DNA from: Nostoc sp. MS1
GTDB taxonomy: Bacteria > Cyanobacteriota > Cyanobacteriia > Cyanobacteriales > Nostocaceae
Assembly (NCBI RefSeq): GCF_019976755.1
Contig: NZ_AP023441.1
Location: 1,116,001 to 1,180,000, forward strand
Direction: 5' to 3'
Length of the DNA stretch: 64,000 nt
This document shows positions 17,023 through 26,017 of this stretch, one piece after another. Positions within the stretch are counted from its first letter, which is position 1. The number at the start of each line of letters is the position of its first letter. Under the pieces are notes generated by a model, which had not been told where the DNA came from, ran no database searches, and saw only the letters and a list, made by a program, of their open reading frames with translations. The position numbers were made by a program, and so were the translations under genes.

Positions 17023-17087
17023 GTAGGGTGCGTCACCTTGGGTATACTATTTCATCATGAACATTAATTAACGCTGACGCATCCTAC
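17023..17087. repeat. Inverted repeat of about 65 bp (MITE-like)
   Basis: GTAGGGTGCGTCA at 17023-17035 pairs with TGACGCATCCTAC at 17075-17087 with one mismatch. It lies in the 310-bp gap 16834-17143, which otherwise holds no gene I can see. The pattern is familiar from dispersed cyanobacterial intergenic repeats. Confidence 0.7.
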
Positions 17088-17143
17088 TTACTGTAGTAAC
17101 ATGATACATTCATGGAGTAAAACTTATCTTCACATATAAATGT

Positions 17144-17806
17144 ATGGATTGGGATTTAAGTAATTTTCAACAAATCACCCTTTCCAGAGGTTTACCAGAT
17201 TCAAGTGTGTATTGCCAAGCTCTGTTTTATAAATACGGTAAGGCTTTAATACTGACTGATAAATATCAGGAGACATGGACAAATTTTTGGGATTTATATT
17301 CGCAAATAAGTAATGAACAACCTTATCTTAACGCTTTCATACAAGCTCAACTTGAATCTGAAACTTATATAGAAGCTGCTTTGCAGAACTTGCATTCTAT
17401 AGCAGACATTTTATGTCAAATTATTAATGTAGTGATTTTGGAATCTACATTACACGAAGCTGAAGTAAATGTAGCTAAAACTATTCAGGAACTTAATAAT
17501 AGAAATTTAGATAAGGTCAAGATTGCTCTTAATAATCTTTGTAACTCAAATGAGTTTAAATACATTGCTGCTTTTGTGAATACTATTAAACATCGTCGTC
17601 TTTTAGATACCGACTATCATGGAGAATTTGGTCGGGGTACGGAAAATACTATGGGTATCCGTTTTCACGCTTTCACGTATAATCGCCAAAACAAGCCTAT
17701 CGAGAACTATCCTGTTATTTTAGCCAGCACTATAATTGAAGACTATATGCCGAACATAAAAGCTCTTATTGAGTCTTTAGGTATGGCAATAGAGGAAAGT
17801 ATTTAA
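17144..17806 (+). CDS. Hypothetical protein, 220 aa, possibly HEPN-like
   Basis: Mostly helical, starting MDWDLSNFQQITLSRGLPDSS. The middle has FKYIAAFVNTIKHRRLL, in which the N-x-x-K-H-R pattern recalls HEPN-like proteins that act on nucleic acid, but I cannot confirm the family. No signal peptide or membrane segment. It converges with the DUF3368/UPF0175 pair and ends two bases before that gene's stop. Function unknown. Confidence 0.65.
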   Translation: MDWDLSNFQQITLSRGLPDSSVYCQALFYKYGKALILTDKYQETWTNFWDLYSQISNEQPYLNAFIQAQLESETYIEAALQNLHSIADILCQIINVVILESTLHEAEVNVAKTIQELNNRNLDKVKIALNNLCNSNEFKYIAAFVNTIKHRRLLDTDYHGEFGRGTENTMGIRFHAFTYNRQNKPIENYPVILASTIIEDYMPNIKALIESLGMAIEESI

Positions 17807-17807
17807 G

Positions 17808-18281
17808 TTAAGAATGCTTATCTAATAACTTTTGAAGCAAACTATCAGATGCCCAAAAAGATGTATTTTTAAGGTTTTGGATAGCGACGGGTAAATCGAT
17901 GAGCTTCATCGTTGCTGCTTGATCCAAAATGCCTATGATACCTGTGATAGCTAAACCTCTTTCTTTAGCAATGCGTCTTGCTTTCATGTCGTCTAGAATG
18001 AGTAAGTCCGCATTAAGTTCTTGGGCTAGTAAGATAGCCTCAGTTTCACCAGGATCAAGCAAATTTGCAATTGCATCCGCAGTTTGGCTAACAGGTTGAA
18101 TTTTTAGCCAGCTAGGTGGGTTTGCAATCCAGGCTTGAACAGGTGGTGGAGCAAATCTATCAGATAGCTCGGTGTAAACTGCTTCAGGAACGATAATTTG
18201 CTGAAATAGTTCAGGTAGGAGATTAATTTGCTCAATCAAAATTAGGTAGTTGATTGGAGAAGTGTTAGAGACAATAATCAT
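17808..18281 (-). CDS. DUF3368 PIN-like toxin
   Basis: 157 aa. PIN-like layout: MIIVSNTSPINYL with the first polar site (Asn in place of Asp), PEAVYTEL, DPGETEAILLAQEL and LLILDDMKARRIAKERG, the DUF3368 signature with acidic active-site residues. It overlaps the upstream UPF0175 gene by 4 bp (ATGA), the standard toxin-antitoxin arrangement. Probably an RNase kept in check by its neighbour. Confidence 0.88.
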   Translation of the reverse strand: MIIVSNTSPINYLILIEQINLLPELFQQIIVPEAVYTELSDRFAPPPVQAWIANPPSWLKIQPVSQTADAIANLLDPGETEAILLAQELNADLLILDDMKARRIAKERGLAITGIIGILDQAATMKLIDLPVAIQNLKNTSFWASDSLLQKLLDKHS

Positions 18282-18547
18282 TCATTACCTAGTATGTTAC
18301 GAATTGCTTGAACATCTTCTTCTAGGTCTTCTTCAGTATAAGGCAAATAGGCTTGTTCACGTTTAAGAAATTCGTAAGTTTCCCATCGAGAAGAGAAATT
18401 TAGTATTCGGTGGACTTCGGCGGCTCCAATGCGACTACGGCGATAATTATCAGCTACAATGAGTTCCAAAACTCGGCGGGAAATATTAGCGGGTTGCACT
18501 TGTAATTGATTGGCTATATCATCGGGAAGTTCAATGATAATTTGCAT
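18278..18547 (-). CDS. UPF0175 antitoxin
   Basis: 89 aa, starting MQIIIELPDDIANQL, with the helix-turn-helix-like YRRSRIGAAEVHRILNFSSR and an acidic tail (YTEEDLEEDVQAI) that could bind the toxin. UPF0175 genes regularly precede DUF3368 genes, as here, with a 4-bp overlap. The pair lies next to xisA at the right end of the nifD element and could favour its retention. Confidence 0.88.
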   Translation of the reverse strand: MQIIIELPDDIANQLQVQPANISRRVLELIVADNYRRSRIGAAEVHRILNFSSRWETYEFLKREQAYLPYTEEDLEEDVQAIRNILGNE

Positions 18548-18587
18548 GATGATGTTCCTTTATTAACTTAGATTTTAGGCACAAACT

Positions 18588-20006
18588 TTAACTCCGCTTA
18601 TATACTAACTCCATCTTTAACTTTTCAATCTCCAATTTCAAGTTTTCATTCTCCATTCTCAATCTAGCATTCTCCTCTCTAATCAAATCAATCTCATTCC
18701 GCTTAGTCAACGCCTGATTAATCGCCAGTTTCCGCATATCTAAAGAGAACCAACGTTGATAAGTTTGCGTATGAACTTGCACACTATGACCTAAATTATC
18801 TGCCGCCGCTTTGATTGGTATGCCTAAAATATGAGCGCGAATTGCCCAGGCGTGACGTAAATCGTAAGGCTTAAAATCTAAGCAAATTTTGCGGAACCAC
18901 CAACTTATTCGTTGTGTTAATGCTGTTATTTCTGCATGATTGTTATTATCTTTTTTACTAATTACCGTTGCCAGCATTTTTAAATATTTTGGGTTTTTTA
19001 AATCAAACTCATCAATCCATTCTTTGTGTAATGGTAATGCTTGTCTTTCCCCTGTTTTACACTCTTTATTTACCTTCCATGTCAAGTCTGAATTTTCCTT
19101 GCTTAACCACCAATCGATATCAGGGTTAATAAAAATTTCTCTGGGACGTAACCCAAATACGGCTAACATTCCATACGTCCAGCGCCACAGTTGCCAGCTA
19201 TCTTTTACATCTTGGTTAACTTGATTACCTCTAGTAGTTAAATATTCTTCAAATTTACTAATTCCTGATAGTATTTCTGCATCTGTGGGGATGTTGCGCG
19301 AATTGCGATCGGGCATTTTTGCATATTTTGACAAATCAATTTCTATATTGAAGGTTTGGCAAAATGAAGATATAGCTCTGGCTGCGTTATATCTTGCCCA
19401 TTCTTTATCGATTTGTTCAATTGAATTGATGAGATTTTCCGCCGTTGCTAAGTTTTGTGGATTTGTGTATCTTTGAGTGCGGGAAAAATAATAGAAAAAT
19501 GTATGTTCGCTTTTTGTGGTGCGTTTATGGGTTTTGAAATATTCTTCCTCGAATTTTTCTAATAACTCACCTATAGTTGTTACATCTTTTTTAGTTGCTT
19601 CTTTACCTAAATACTTATCATTCCATTCAAAGGTTTTACGAGCAATTAATTTGCCTAATTCGTAAGCTTCTTCCTCAGCCGTTTTCAGTCCGTCTAAGTT
19701 TGCAGGGATATTTAAACTGAGATTGTACTGCTTTCTCCCAGTTCCCTTTGTGTCCTTGTCTCCGGGTTTAATTGGTAACGTTGCCCTCAATTGCAGACTT
19801 CCGTTTGATTCCCGGATTGATACTTTGGTCTTTGCAGACTTCAAACGCAGATTTACTTTATCTAATTCTTCTAGGACTTTGGCTCTCATGTGTTCTCTTT
19901 GCTGCTGTGCTTGCAGACTTGAACCGAGAAAACTGCCGTCGGTAGATGAAAGCGGCTCTAAGTCTGCAAAGGCTTGTTGATATTTGTCTTTACCCTGATT
20001 TTCCAT
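18588..20006 (-). CDS. xisA: XisA, tyrosine recombinase of the nifD element
   Basis: This 472-aa recombinase excises the nifD element in heterocysts by recombining the 11-bp repeats. The C-terminal catalytic domain has the first Arg in FGLRPREIF, then YDLRHAWAIRA, LGHSVQVHTQTYQRWF (His and the nucleophilic Tyr), in the right order. A long charged coiled-coil tail (RLRMENENLKLEIEKLK) ends the protein. Length and sequence agree with Anabaena XisA as I recall it. It is transcribed into the element, starting about 120 bp from the right repeat. Confidence 0.97.
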   Translation of the reverse strand: MENQGKDKYQQAFADLEPLSSTDGSFLGSSLQAQQQREHMRAKVLEELDKVNLRLKSAKTKVSIRESNGSLQLRATLPIKPGDKDTKGTGRKQYNLSLNIPANLDGLKTAEEEAYELGKLIARKTFEWNDKYLGKEATKKDVTTIGELLEKFEEEYFKTHKRTTKSEHTFFYYFSRTQRYTNPQNLATAENLINSIEQIDKEWARYNAARAISSFCQTFNIEIDLSKYAKMPDRNSRNIPTDAEILSGISKFEEYLTTRGNQVNQDVKDSWQLWRWTYGMLAVFGLRPREIFINPDIDWWLSKENSDLTWKVNKECKTGERQALPLHKEWIDEFDLKNPKYLKMLATVISKKDNNNHAEITALTQRISWWFRKICLDFKPYDLRHAWAIRAHILGIPIKAAADNLGHSVQVHTQTYQRWFSLDMRKLAINQALTKRNEIDLIREENARLRMENENLKLEIEKLKMELVYKRS

Positions 20007-20124
20007 CGCTGTGGTATTAGCCTATATTTAGCCTAAAAATTAATTTGTTCTGGGCAAACAATGTTCAGAACTAACACTGCTCAACATAAACATTAAGCCG
20101 CGTAGAGCTATTAAACCACAAAAA

Positions 20125-20135
20125 GGATTACTCCG
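20125..20135. repeat. nifD element right recombination repeat
   Basis: GGATTACTCCG, identical to 7553-7563. The nifD frame continues from it as Asp-Tyr-Ser-Gly-Pro. Confidence 0.97.
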
Positions 20136-20266
20136 GCCCTTATCACGGTTACGACGGATTCGCTATCTTCGCCCGTGACATGGATTTAGCGCTCAACAGC
20201 CCTACTTGGGACTTAATCGGCGCTCCTTGGAAGAAAGCTGCTACAAAAGCTAAGGCTGCTGCCTAG
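20125..20266 (+). CDS. nifD: nifD 3' segment (joined after excision)
   Basis: From the right repeat the frame reads DYSGPYHGYDGFAIFARDM and goes on to the Lys/Ala-rich end, stopping at TAG 20264-20266. It encodes the last 46 residues of NifD from Asp452. Without its own start codon it is silent unless the element is removed. Codon use matches the 5' part of nifD. nifK follows after 200 bp. Confidence 0.95.
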
Positions 20267-20288
20267 TTCCAGGTAAATAGAGGGATCG

Positions 20289-20308
20289 CCTGGGGTTATT
20301 GCCCCAGG
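20289..20308 (+). promoter_or_regulatory. Stem-loop between nifD and nifK
   Basis: CCTGGGG (20289-20295) and CCCCAGG (20302-20308) pair perfectly around a 6-nt loop. No T-run follows, so it is more likely an mRNA processing or stability hairpin than a strong terminator. STRR-like and repeated ATTCAAT units follow before nifK. Confidence 0.6.
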
Positions 20309-20466
20309 AACTCAGGGAAGAATGGTGAATGCTGAATGCTGGATGAATATTTTTATTCAATATTCATGATTCATCTCTCGTTATTACCTTGAGGAAGGAG
20401 TAAACCCCCCAGGCTATCCCAACTCATCACTTACACACCAACCAGCAAGCGTAGAGAGATACTAAA

Positions 20467-22005
20467 ATGCCTCAGAATCCAGAAAGAATTGTAGACCACG
20501 TTGATCTATTCAAACAGCCAGAATACACCGAGCTATTTGAAAACAAGAGAAAGAACTTTGAAGGCGCTCACCCTCCTGAAGAAGTTGAAAGAGTGTCTGA
20601 ATGGACAAAATCTTGGGATTACCGCGAAAAGAACTTCGCTCGTGAAGCTCTAACCGTTAACCCCGCTAAAGGTTGTCAGCCAGTAGGCGCTATGTTCGCT
20701 GCTCTGGGTTTTGAAGGTACTCTACCTTTCGTACAAGGTTCTCAAGGTTGTGTTGCATACTTCCGTACACACCTCAGCCGTCACTACAAAGAGCCTTGCT
20801 CCGCAGTATCTTCTTCCATGACAGAAGACGCAGCAGTATTCGGTGGCTTGAACAACATGGTTGAAGGTATGCAGGTTGCGTACCAACTGTACAAGCCTAA
20901 GATGATTGCTGTTTGCACCACCTGTATGGCTGAGGTAATCGGTGACGACTTAGGCGCGTTCATCACTAACTCTAAGAACGCTGGTTCCATTCCTCAAGAC
21001 TTCCCAGTTCCCTTTGCTCACACACCTAGTTTCGTTGGTTCTCACGTAACTGGTTACGACAACATGATGAAGGGTATTCTGTCTAACTTGACAGAAGGTA
21101 AGAAAGCAGCTACCAGCAATGGCAAAATCAACATCATCCCTGGTTTTGATACCTATGTAGGTAACAACCGCGAAGTTAAGCGGATGCTGGGTGTAATGGG
21201 TGTTGACTACACCATTCTGTCTGATAGCAGCGACTACTTCGATTCACCAAACACTGGTGAGTATGAAATGTACCCAGGTGGAACTAAGTTGGAAGATGCT
21301 GCTGATTCTATCAACGCTAAGGCAACAGTTGCTCTCCAAGCTTACACCACACCTAAGACCCGCGAATACATCGAAACCAAGTGGAAGCAAGAAACAAAAG
21401 TTCTACGTCCCTTCGGTGTTAAGGGTACTGACGAGTTCTTGACTGCTATCTCTGAATTGACTGGTAAAGCGATTCCTGAAGAGTTGGAAATCGAACGTGG
21501 TCGTTTAGTTGATGCTATCACTGACTCCTACGCTTGGATTCATGGTAAGAAGTTCGCTATCTACGGCGATCCTGACTTGATTATCTCCGTCACCAACTTC
21601 TTGTTAGAGATGGGTGCTGAACCTGTACACATCCTCTGCAACAATGGTGATGAAGCTTTCAAGAAAGAAATGGAAGCTATCCTCGCTGCTAGCCCCTTCG
21701 GTAAAGAAGCTAAAGTTTGGATTCAAAAAGACTTGTGGCACTTCCGTAGCTTGTTGTTCACCGAGCCTGTAGACTTCTTCGTCGGTAACTCCTACGGTAA
21801 ATACCTGTGGCGCGATACCAATATCCCAATGGTACGTATTGGTTATCCTATCTTCGATCGCCATCACTTACACCGCTACGCTACCCTCGGCTACCAAGGT
21901 GGTCTAAACATCCTCAACTGGGTTGTTAACACTCTTCTGGATGAGATGGATCGCAACACCAACATCACTGGTAAAACCGATATCTCCTTCGACTTGATTC
22001 GCTAG
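20467..22005 (+). CDS. nifK: NifK, nitrogenase MoFe protein beta chain
   Basis: 512 aa. It pairs with NifD in the alpha2-beta2 MoFe protein and shares the P-cluster, with cysteines in NPAKGCQPVGAM, QGSQGCVAYFR and CTTCMAEVIGDD. The N-terminal extension typical of beta chains is present (VDLFKQPEYTELFENK). It starts at ATG 20467, preceded by GAGAGAT. Complete, with no odd features. Confidence 0.98.
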   Translation: MPQNPERIVDHVDLFKQPEYTELFENKRKNFEGAHPPEEVERVSEWTKSWDYREKNFAREALTVNPAKGCQPVGAMFAALGFEGTLPFVQGSQGCVAYFRTHLSRHYKEPCSAVSSSMTEDAAVFGGLNNMVEGMQVAYQLYKPKMIAVCTTCMAEVIGDDLGAFITNSKNAGSIPQDFPVPFAHTPSFVGSHVTGYDNMMKGILSNLTEGKKAATSNGKINIIPGFDTYVGNNREVKRMLGVMGVDYTILSDSSDYFDSPNTGEYEMYPGGTKLEDAADSINAKATVALQAYTTPKTREYIETKWKQETKVLRPFGVKGTDEFLTAISELTGKAIPEELEIERGRLVDAITDSYAWIHGKKFAIYGDPDLIISVTNFLLEMGAEPVHILCNNGDEAFKKEMEAILAASPFGKEAKVWIQKDLWHFRSLLFTEPVDFFVGNSYGKYLWRDTNIPMVRIGYPIFDRHHLHRYATLGYQGGLNILNWVVNTLLDEMDRNTNITGKTDISFDLIR

Positions 22006-22118
22006 AAATTGCTTACAGCTTGCCATTGACAGGTAGAACTTAGGGACTGGGGACTGGGATTAATACCCGCTCCCCAGTACCCAATATCTAATACTCTATT
22101 CACTTGAAATTCCTAAGT

Positions 22119-22448
22119 ATGTCATCAACTCAAATTCATCACCATCACCCTAATTTACATCCACCAAACTATAAGAAACCAGGCGCATTTGATGTTGTGC
22201 TTCGCCCTTTGCGTGGTTGGATTGATAATTTTCCGGTTAAAAATGTTCGTTTCGCTCATCTTGTCTGTCAAGTAATTCCTTGTTGTTGTCCTTTCGAGCG
22301 AGACGTTAATTTATTTGGACGGACTATCCATATTCCAGCTTTGTGTAAACTCAATCCTCTGTATGACGAATTTGTCGGATTGCGTTTCCGCGCTTTATCT
22401 TATCTGGCTGATGACTGCGGAGTGGATGTGACAAAGTACATTTGCTAG
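22119..22448 (+). CDS. Mo-dependent nitrogenase-associated small protein, 109 aa
   Basis: A His-rich start (SSTQIHHHHPNLHPP) followed by the conserved cyanobacterial block RPLRGWIDNFPVKNVRFAHL, and then VCQVIPCCCPFERD with clustered cysteines. I place it in the family named after its link with Mo-nitrogenase. It lies between nifK and nifE as in Anabaena. The ATG at 22119 is preferred over an upstream TTG at 22104. The His and Cys clusters suggest metal binding, which is inference. Confidence 0.8.
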   Translation: MSSTQIHHHHPNLHPPNYKKPGAFDVVLRPLRGWIDNFPVKNVRFAHLVCQVIPCCCPFERDVNLFGRTIHIPALCKLNPLYDEFVGLRFRALSYLADDCGVDVTKYIC

Positions 22449-22783
22449 AGGTTAGAGGTTAGGAGCTAGGGGCTAGGGAAAGAATTTCTCTTGCTTTTTG
22501 TGTTTCCTAATTAGCCGGATTTCTTGCAAAAGTCAAGTTTATTTTTATGAAAATGAAACCATTGATACATAATAATTAATTCTAGCAATTCGTAAACAAA
22601 AATACAAAGGTAATTCTACCTTCTTAATTACGAATTACGAATTATTTGGGTATCTGGTTTAAAGAAGATTTTTGCAAGAAGTTTATGAATAACGGTCATC
22701 AGTGAATTGATGGATAATTTTTCACTATTTGCTGATGACTGATAACTGAAAATCAACAATAGCGATCGCCTGCGAGAAGAGAG
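22449..22783. other. Non-coding gap before nifE
   Basis: 335 bp with STRR-like units (GAGGTTAGAGGTTAGGAGCT near 22448; ATTACGAATTACGAATTA near 22625) and a HIP1 octamer just before nifE. No gene visible. It probably holds the nifE promoter, but no box can be assigned confidently. Confidence 0.6.
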
Positions 22784-24226
22784 ATGAAGAACACCCAAGG
22801 CAAAATCAACGAGCTACTAAATGAATCAGGATGCGAACACAACCAGCACAAACAAGGCGAGAAGAAGAATAAGTCTTGTACACAACAAGCACAACCAGGG
22901 GCGGCTCAAGGGGGCTGTGCTTTTGATGGGGCGATGATTGCTCTTGTACCCATCGTTGATGCTGCGCATTTGGTGCATGGGCCGATCGCCTGCGCTGGTA
23001 ATTCCTGGGGTAGTCGCGGTAGTCTCTCTTCCGGCCCCCAGCTTTACAAAATGGGTTTCACTACCGATATGTCAGAGAATGATGTGATTTTCGGCGGTGA
23101 AAAGAAACTCTATAAGGCAATTCTAGAAATCCATAAACGTTACAAGCCATCGGCGGTATTTGTCTACGCTACTTGTGTCACAGCCTTGATTGGCGATGAT
23201 ATGGATGCTGTCTGCAAGACTGCGGCGGAGAAAATTGGCATTCCTGTTGTCCCTGTAATTGCTCCTGGGTTTATCGGCAGTAAGAACTTAGGCAACCGCT
23301 TTGGTGGTGAATCTTTATTAGAATATGTTGTCGGCACAGCAGAACCAGAGTACACCACACCCTATGATATAAACTTAATCGGCGAATATAACATCGCCGG
23401 GGAAATGTGGGGAGTCCTGCCGTTACTAGAAAAATTGGGTATTCGCGTTCTGTCGAAAATCACAGGCGATGCTCGATTTGATGAAATCCGCTATGCACAC
23501 CGCGCCAAGCTGAATGTGATGATCTGTTCACGGGCGCTGCTCAATATGGCGAGAAAAATGGAGGAACAATACGGCATCCCCTACATTGAAGAGTCTTTTT
23601 ATGGCATTGATGATATGAATCGATGTCTGCGTAATATTGCCGCTAAATTGGGCGACCCTGATTTACAAGCACGCACTGAAAAGCTGATTGCGGAAGAAAC
23701 GGCGGCTCTAGATTTGGCGCTGGCTCCCTATCGCGCTCGTCTCAAGGGTAAGCGAGTCGTACTCTATACAGGCGGTGTGAAGAGTTGGTCAATTATCTCG
23801 GCGGCGAAGGATTTGGGTATAGAGGTTGTGGCTACCAGCACCAGAAAGAGTACAGAAGAAGATAAAGCTAAGATTAAACGGTTGTTGGGTACTGATGGCA
23901 TTATGCTGGAAAAAGGCAACGCCAAGGAACTCTTACAACTGGTAAAAGATACACAAGCTGATATGTTAATTGCTGGTGGTCGTAACCAATACACCGCCTT
24001 GAAAGCTCGGATTCCTTTCCTTGATATCAACCAAGAACGTCATCATCCCTACGCTGGTTATGTCGGCATGATTGAGATGGCGCGGGAATTGTACGAAGCT
24101 CTCTACAGTCCGATTTGGGAACAAATTCGTAAGCCTGCGCCTTGGGATGAAGATATGGGGACACTGGCTCACGAATATGCAACAAGTCAACATCCTATTT
24201 TGGCATCTATCGAGGAGTTAATCTGA
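22784..24226 (+). CDS. nifE: NifE, FeMo-cofactor assembly scaffold
   Basis: 480 aa, paralogue of NifD. With NifN it forms the scaffold on which the NifB product is converted to FeMo-co. Cluster-binding cysteines are in AAQGGCAFDGA, GPIACAGNSWG and VYATCVTALIGDD. A cysteine in the FeMo-co-ligand position region is seen in MICSRALLN. Its stop codon overlaps the nifN start by one base (TGATG), so they are translationally coupled. Confidence 0.97.
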   Translation: MKNTQGKINELLNESGCEHNQHKQGEKKNKSCTQQAQPGAAQGGCAFDGAMIALVPIVDAAHLVHGPIACAGNSWGSRGSLSSGPQLYKMGFTTDMSENDVIFGGEKKLYKAILEIHKRYKPSAVFVYATCVTALIGDDMDAVCKTAAEKIGIPVVPVIAPGFIGSKNLGNRFGGESLLEYVVGTAEPEYTTPYDINLIGEYNIAGEMWGVLPLLEKLGIRVLSKITGDARFDEIRYAHRAKLNVMICSRALLNMARKMEEQYGIPYIEESFYGIDDMNRCLRNIAAKLGDPDLQARTEKLIAEETAALDLALAPYRARLKGKRVVLYTGGVKSWSIISAAKDLGIEVVATSTRKSTEEDKAKIKRLLGTDGIMLEKGNAKELLQLVKDTQADMLIAGGRNQYTALKARIPFLDINQERHHPYAGYVGMIEMARELYEALYSPIWEQIRKPAPWDEDMGTLAHEYATSQHPILASIEELI

Positions 24227-25569
24227 TGGCGATCGTTACGCTCCCCAATAAATCACTTGCAGTCAATCCTCTCAAGCAGAGTCAAGCTTTGGGTGCTTCT
24301 CTCGCCTTCTTGGGATTGAAGGGGATGATTCCTCTATTCCACGGTTCTCAAGGTTGTACAGCCTTTGCCAAGGTGGTGTTAGTCCGCCATTTCCGGGAAG
24401 CTATTCCCTTGGCGACTACAGCGATGACGGAAGTAACTACCATTTTGGGTGGTGAGGATAATATTGAGCAGGCGATTTTGACTTTGGTGGAGAAGTCCAA
24501 CCCAGACATTATTGGTTTGTGTAGCACTGGACTAACTGAAACCAGAGGCGATGATATTGAACGCTTCTTAAAGGATATCCGCGATCGCCATCCTGAAATA
24601 TCCCACCTCCCAATTGTATTCGCGCCTACACCAGATTTTAAAGGGGCGTTGCAAGATGGATTTGCGGCGGCTGTGGAAAGCATCGTCAAGGAAATTCCCC
24701 AACCCGGTACAACCAGAAGCGAACAAGTGACAATTTTGGCTGGTTCCGCCTTCACCCCCGGAGATTTGCAAGAAATTAAAGAGATTGTCACCTCTTTCGG
24801 ACTTGTACCGATATTCGTACCTGATATTGGTGCTTCTTTGGACGGACACCTAGAAGACGAATATACAGCGATAACAGCCAGTGGGACAACGGTAAAACAA
24901 CTACAGGAAGTTGGTTGTTCTGCTTTTACCATCGCCTTGGGTGAGAGTATGCGCGGTGCGGCCAGGATTTTGGAAGAAAGGTTTAACATCCCTTACGAAG
25001 TCTTTACCGAACTCACAGGTTTGGAACCCGTAGACGAATTTATCCAAGCCTTAGCAATTCTCAGCAGCAACCCAGTACCAGAAAAGTATTGCCGTCAACG
25101 TCGCCAATTGCAAGACGCGATGTTAGACACACACTTTTACTTTGGTGCAAAACGCATATCCTTGGCGTTAGAACCGGATTTGCTGTGGTCGATGGTCAGA
25201 TTTTTGCAATCGATGGGGACACAAATTCACGCAGCCGTTACCACCACACGCTCACCCCTATTAGAACAACTACCTATCAAGAGCGTTACTATTGGGGATT
25301 TAGAAGACTTTGAAGAATTGGCTGTAGGATCAGACCTGCTCATTGGTAATTCTAACTTAGGAGCGATCGCCAAACGTCTTTCCATCCCCCACTATCGTCT
25401 CGGTATCCCCATTTATGACCGTTTAGGTAATGGTCATTTCACCAAAGTCGGCTATCGCGGCTCAATGGAAGTCTTATTTGCGATCGGTAACTTATTCATA
25501 GATGCAGAAGAAGGACGAGTCAAGAACTTCCACGAGAATTTTGTAACGGGTAATGGGTCATATTCATAA
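24226..25569 (+). CDS. nifN: NifN, FeMo-cofactor assembly scaffold
   Basis: 447 aa, paralogue of NifK and partner of NifE in the NifEN complex. It keeps the cysteine of GSQGCTAFAK; the next K-type cysteine position is IIGLCSTGLTETRGDD. It starts at 24226 within the nifE stop codon. Followed by nifX after 34 bp. Normal length. Confidence 0.97.
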   Translation: MAIVTLPNKSLAVNPLKQSQALGASLAFLGLKGMIPLFHGSQGCTAFAKVVLVRHFREAIPLATTAMTEVTTILGGEDNIEQAILTLVEKSNPDIIGLCSTGLTETRGDDIERFLKDIRDRHPEISHLPIVFAPTPDFKGALQDGFAAAVESIVKEIPQPGTTRSEQVTILAGSAFTPGDLQEIKEIVTSFGLVPIFVPDIGASLDGHLEDEYTAITASGTTVKQLQEVGCSAFTIALGESMRGAARILEERFNIPYEVFTELTGLEPVDEFIQALAILSSNPVPEKYCRQRRQLQDAMLDTHFYFGAKRISLALEPDLLWSMVRFLQSMGTQIHAAVTTTRSPLLEQLPIKSVTIGDLEDFEELAVGSDLLIGNSNLGAIAKRLSIPHYRLGIPIYDRLGNGHFTKVGYRGSMEVLFAIGNLFIDAEEGRVKNFHENFVTGNGSYS

Positions 25570-25603
25570 CTCATTATCAATCCCCAATACAGGAGTCATA
25601 AGA

Positions 25604-26017
25604 ATGAAAATAGCCTTTACAACCAGTGACAGAGTTCATATTAATTCGCACTTCGGTTCTGCCAAAGAAATTGATGTCTACGAAATTAACGCAGAAGGAT
25701 ATCAATTCTTAGAAACATTGAACTTTGAAGGCGACCTACAACAAGATGGTAATGAGGATAAAGTTGCACCAAAACTTGCAGCATTAGCTGATTGTGCGAT
25801 TGTTTATGTAGTTGCTATTGGTGGGACTGCTGCTGCCAAATTGATTAAAAAAGGTGTCACTCCTGTAAAGGCGCGTTCCGAAGAAGAAAAAATCAGTGAA
25901 CTCCTGAATAAATTAGTGGAAACTCTCAAAGGTAATCCTCCACCTTGGTTGCGGAAAGCATTGCAACCTAAAACTAGAAATTTTGCTGATGAACTTGAAG
26001 ACGAAGCAACAGTATGA
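25604..26017 (+). CDS. nifX: NifX, FeMo-co precursor carrier
   Basis: 137 aa from ATG at 25604, preceded by AGGAGTCATAAGA. It belongs to the NifX/NifB-C-terminal/NafY fold that holds NifB-co or the VK cluster in transit (MKIAFTTSDRVHINSHFGSAKEIDVYEI). The His-x-x-FG pattern near residue 16 is typical. Overlaps the next gene by 4 bp (ATGA). Confidence 0.95.
   Translation: MKIAFTTSDRVHINSHFGSAKEIDVYEINAEGYQFLETLNFEGDLQQDGNEDKVAPKLAALADCAIVYVVAIGGTAAAKLIKKGVTPVKARSEEEKISELLNKLVETLKGNPPPWLRKALQPKTRNFADELEDEATV

Larger units (their letters stand above)
7553..20135. mobile_element. nifD excision element, 12,572 bp
   Basis: The element is bounded by exact direct repeats GGATTACTCCG at 7553-7563 and 20125-20135, the published recombination repeat of the Anabaena nifD element. 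xisA lies just inside the right end. Deleting one repeat plus the intervening DNA restores nifD in frame. Cargo, left to right: HEPN protein, retropepsin fragment, PIN toxin plus partner, second retropepsin fragment, methyltransferase-nuclease fusion, P450, two unknown proteins, nuclease-like protein, Uma2 protein, unknown protein, DUF3368/UPF0175 pair, xisA. The PCC 7120 element is about 11.3 kb, so this one differs in content. Confidence 0.97.
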
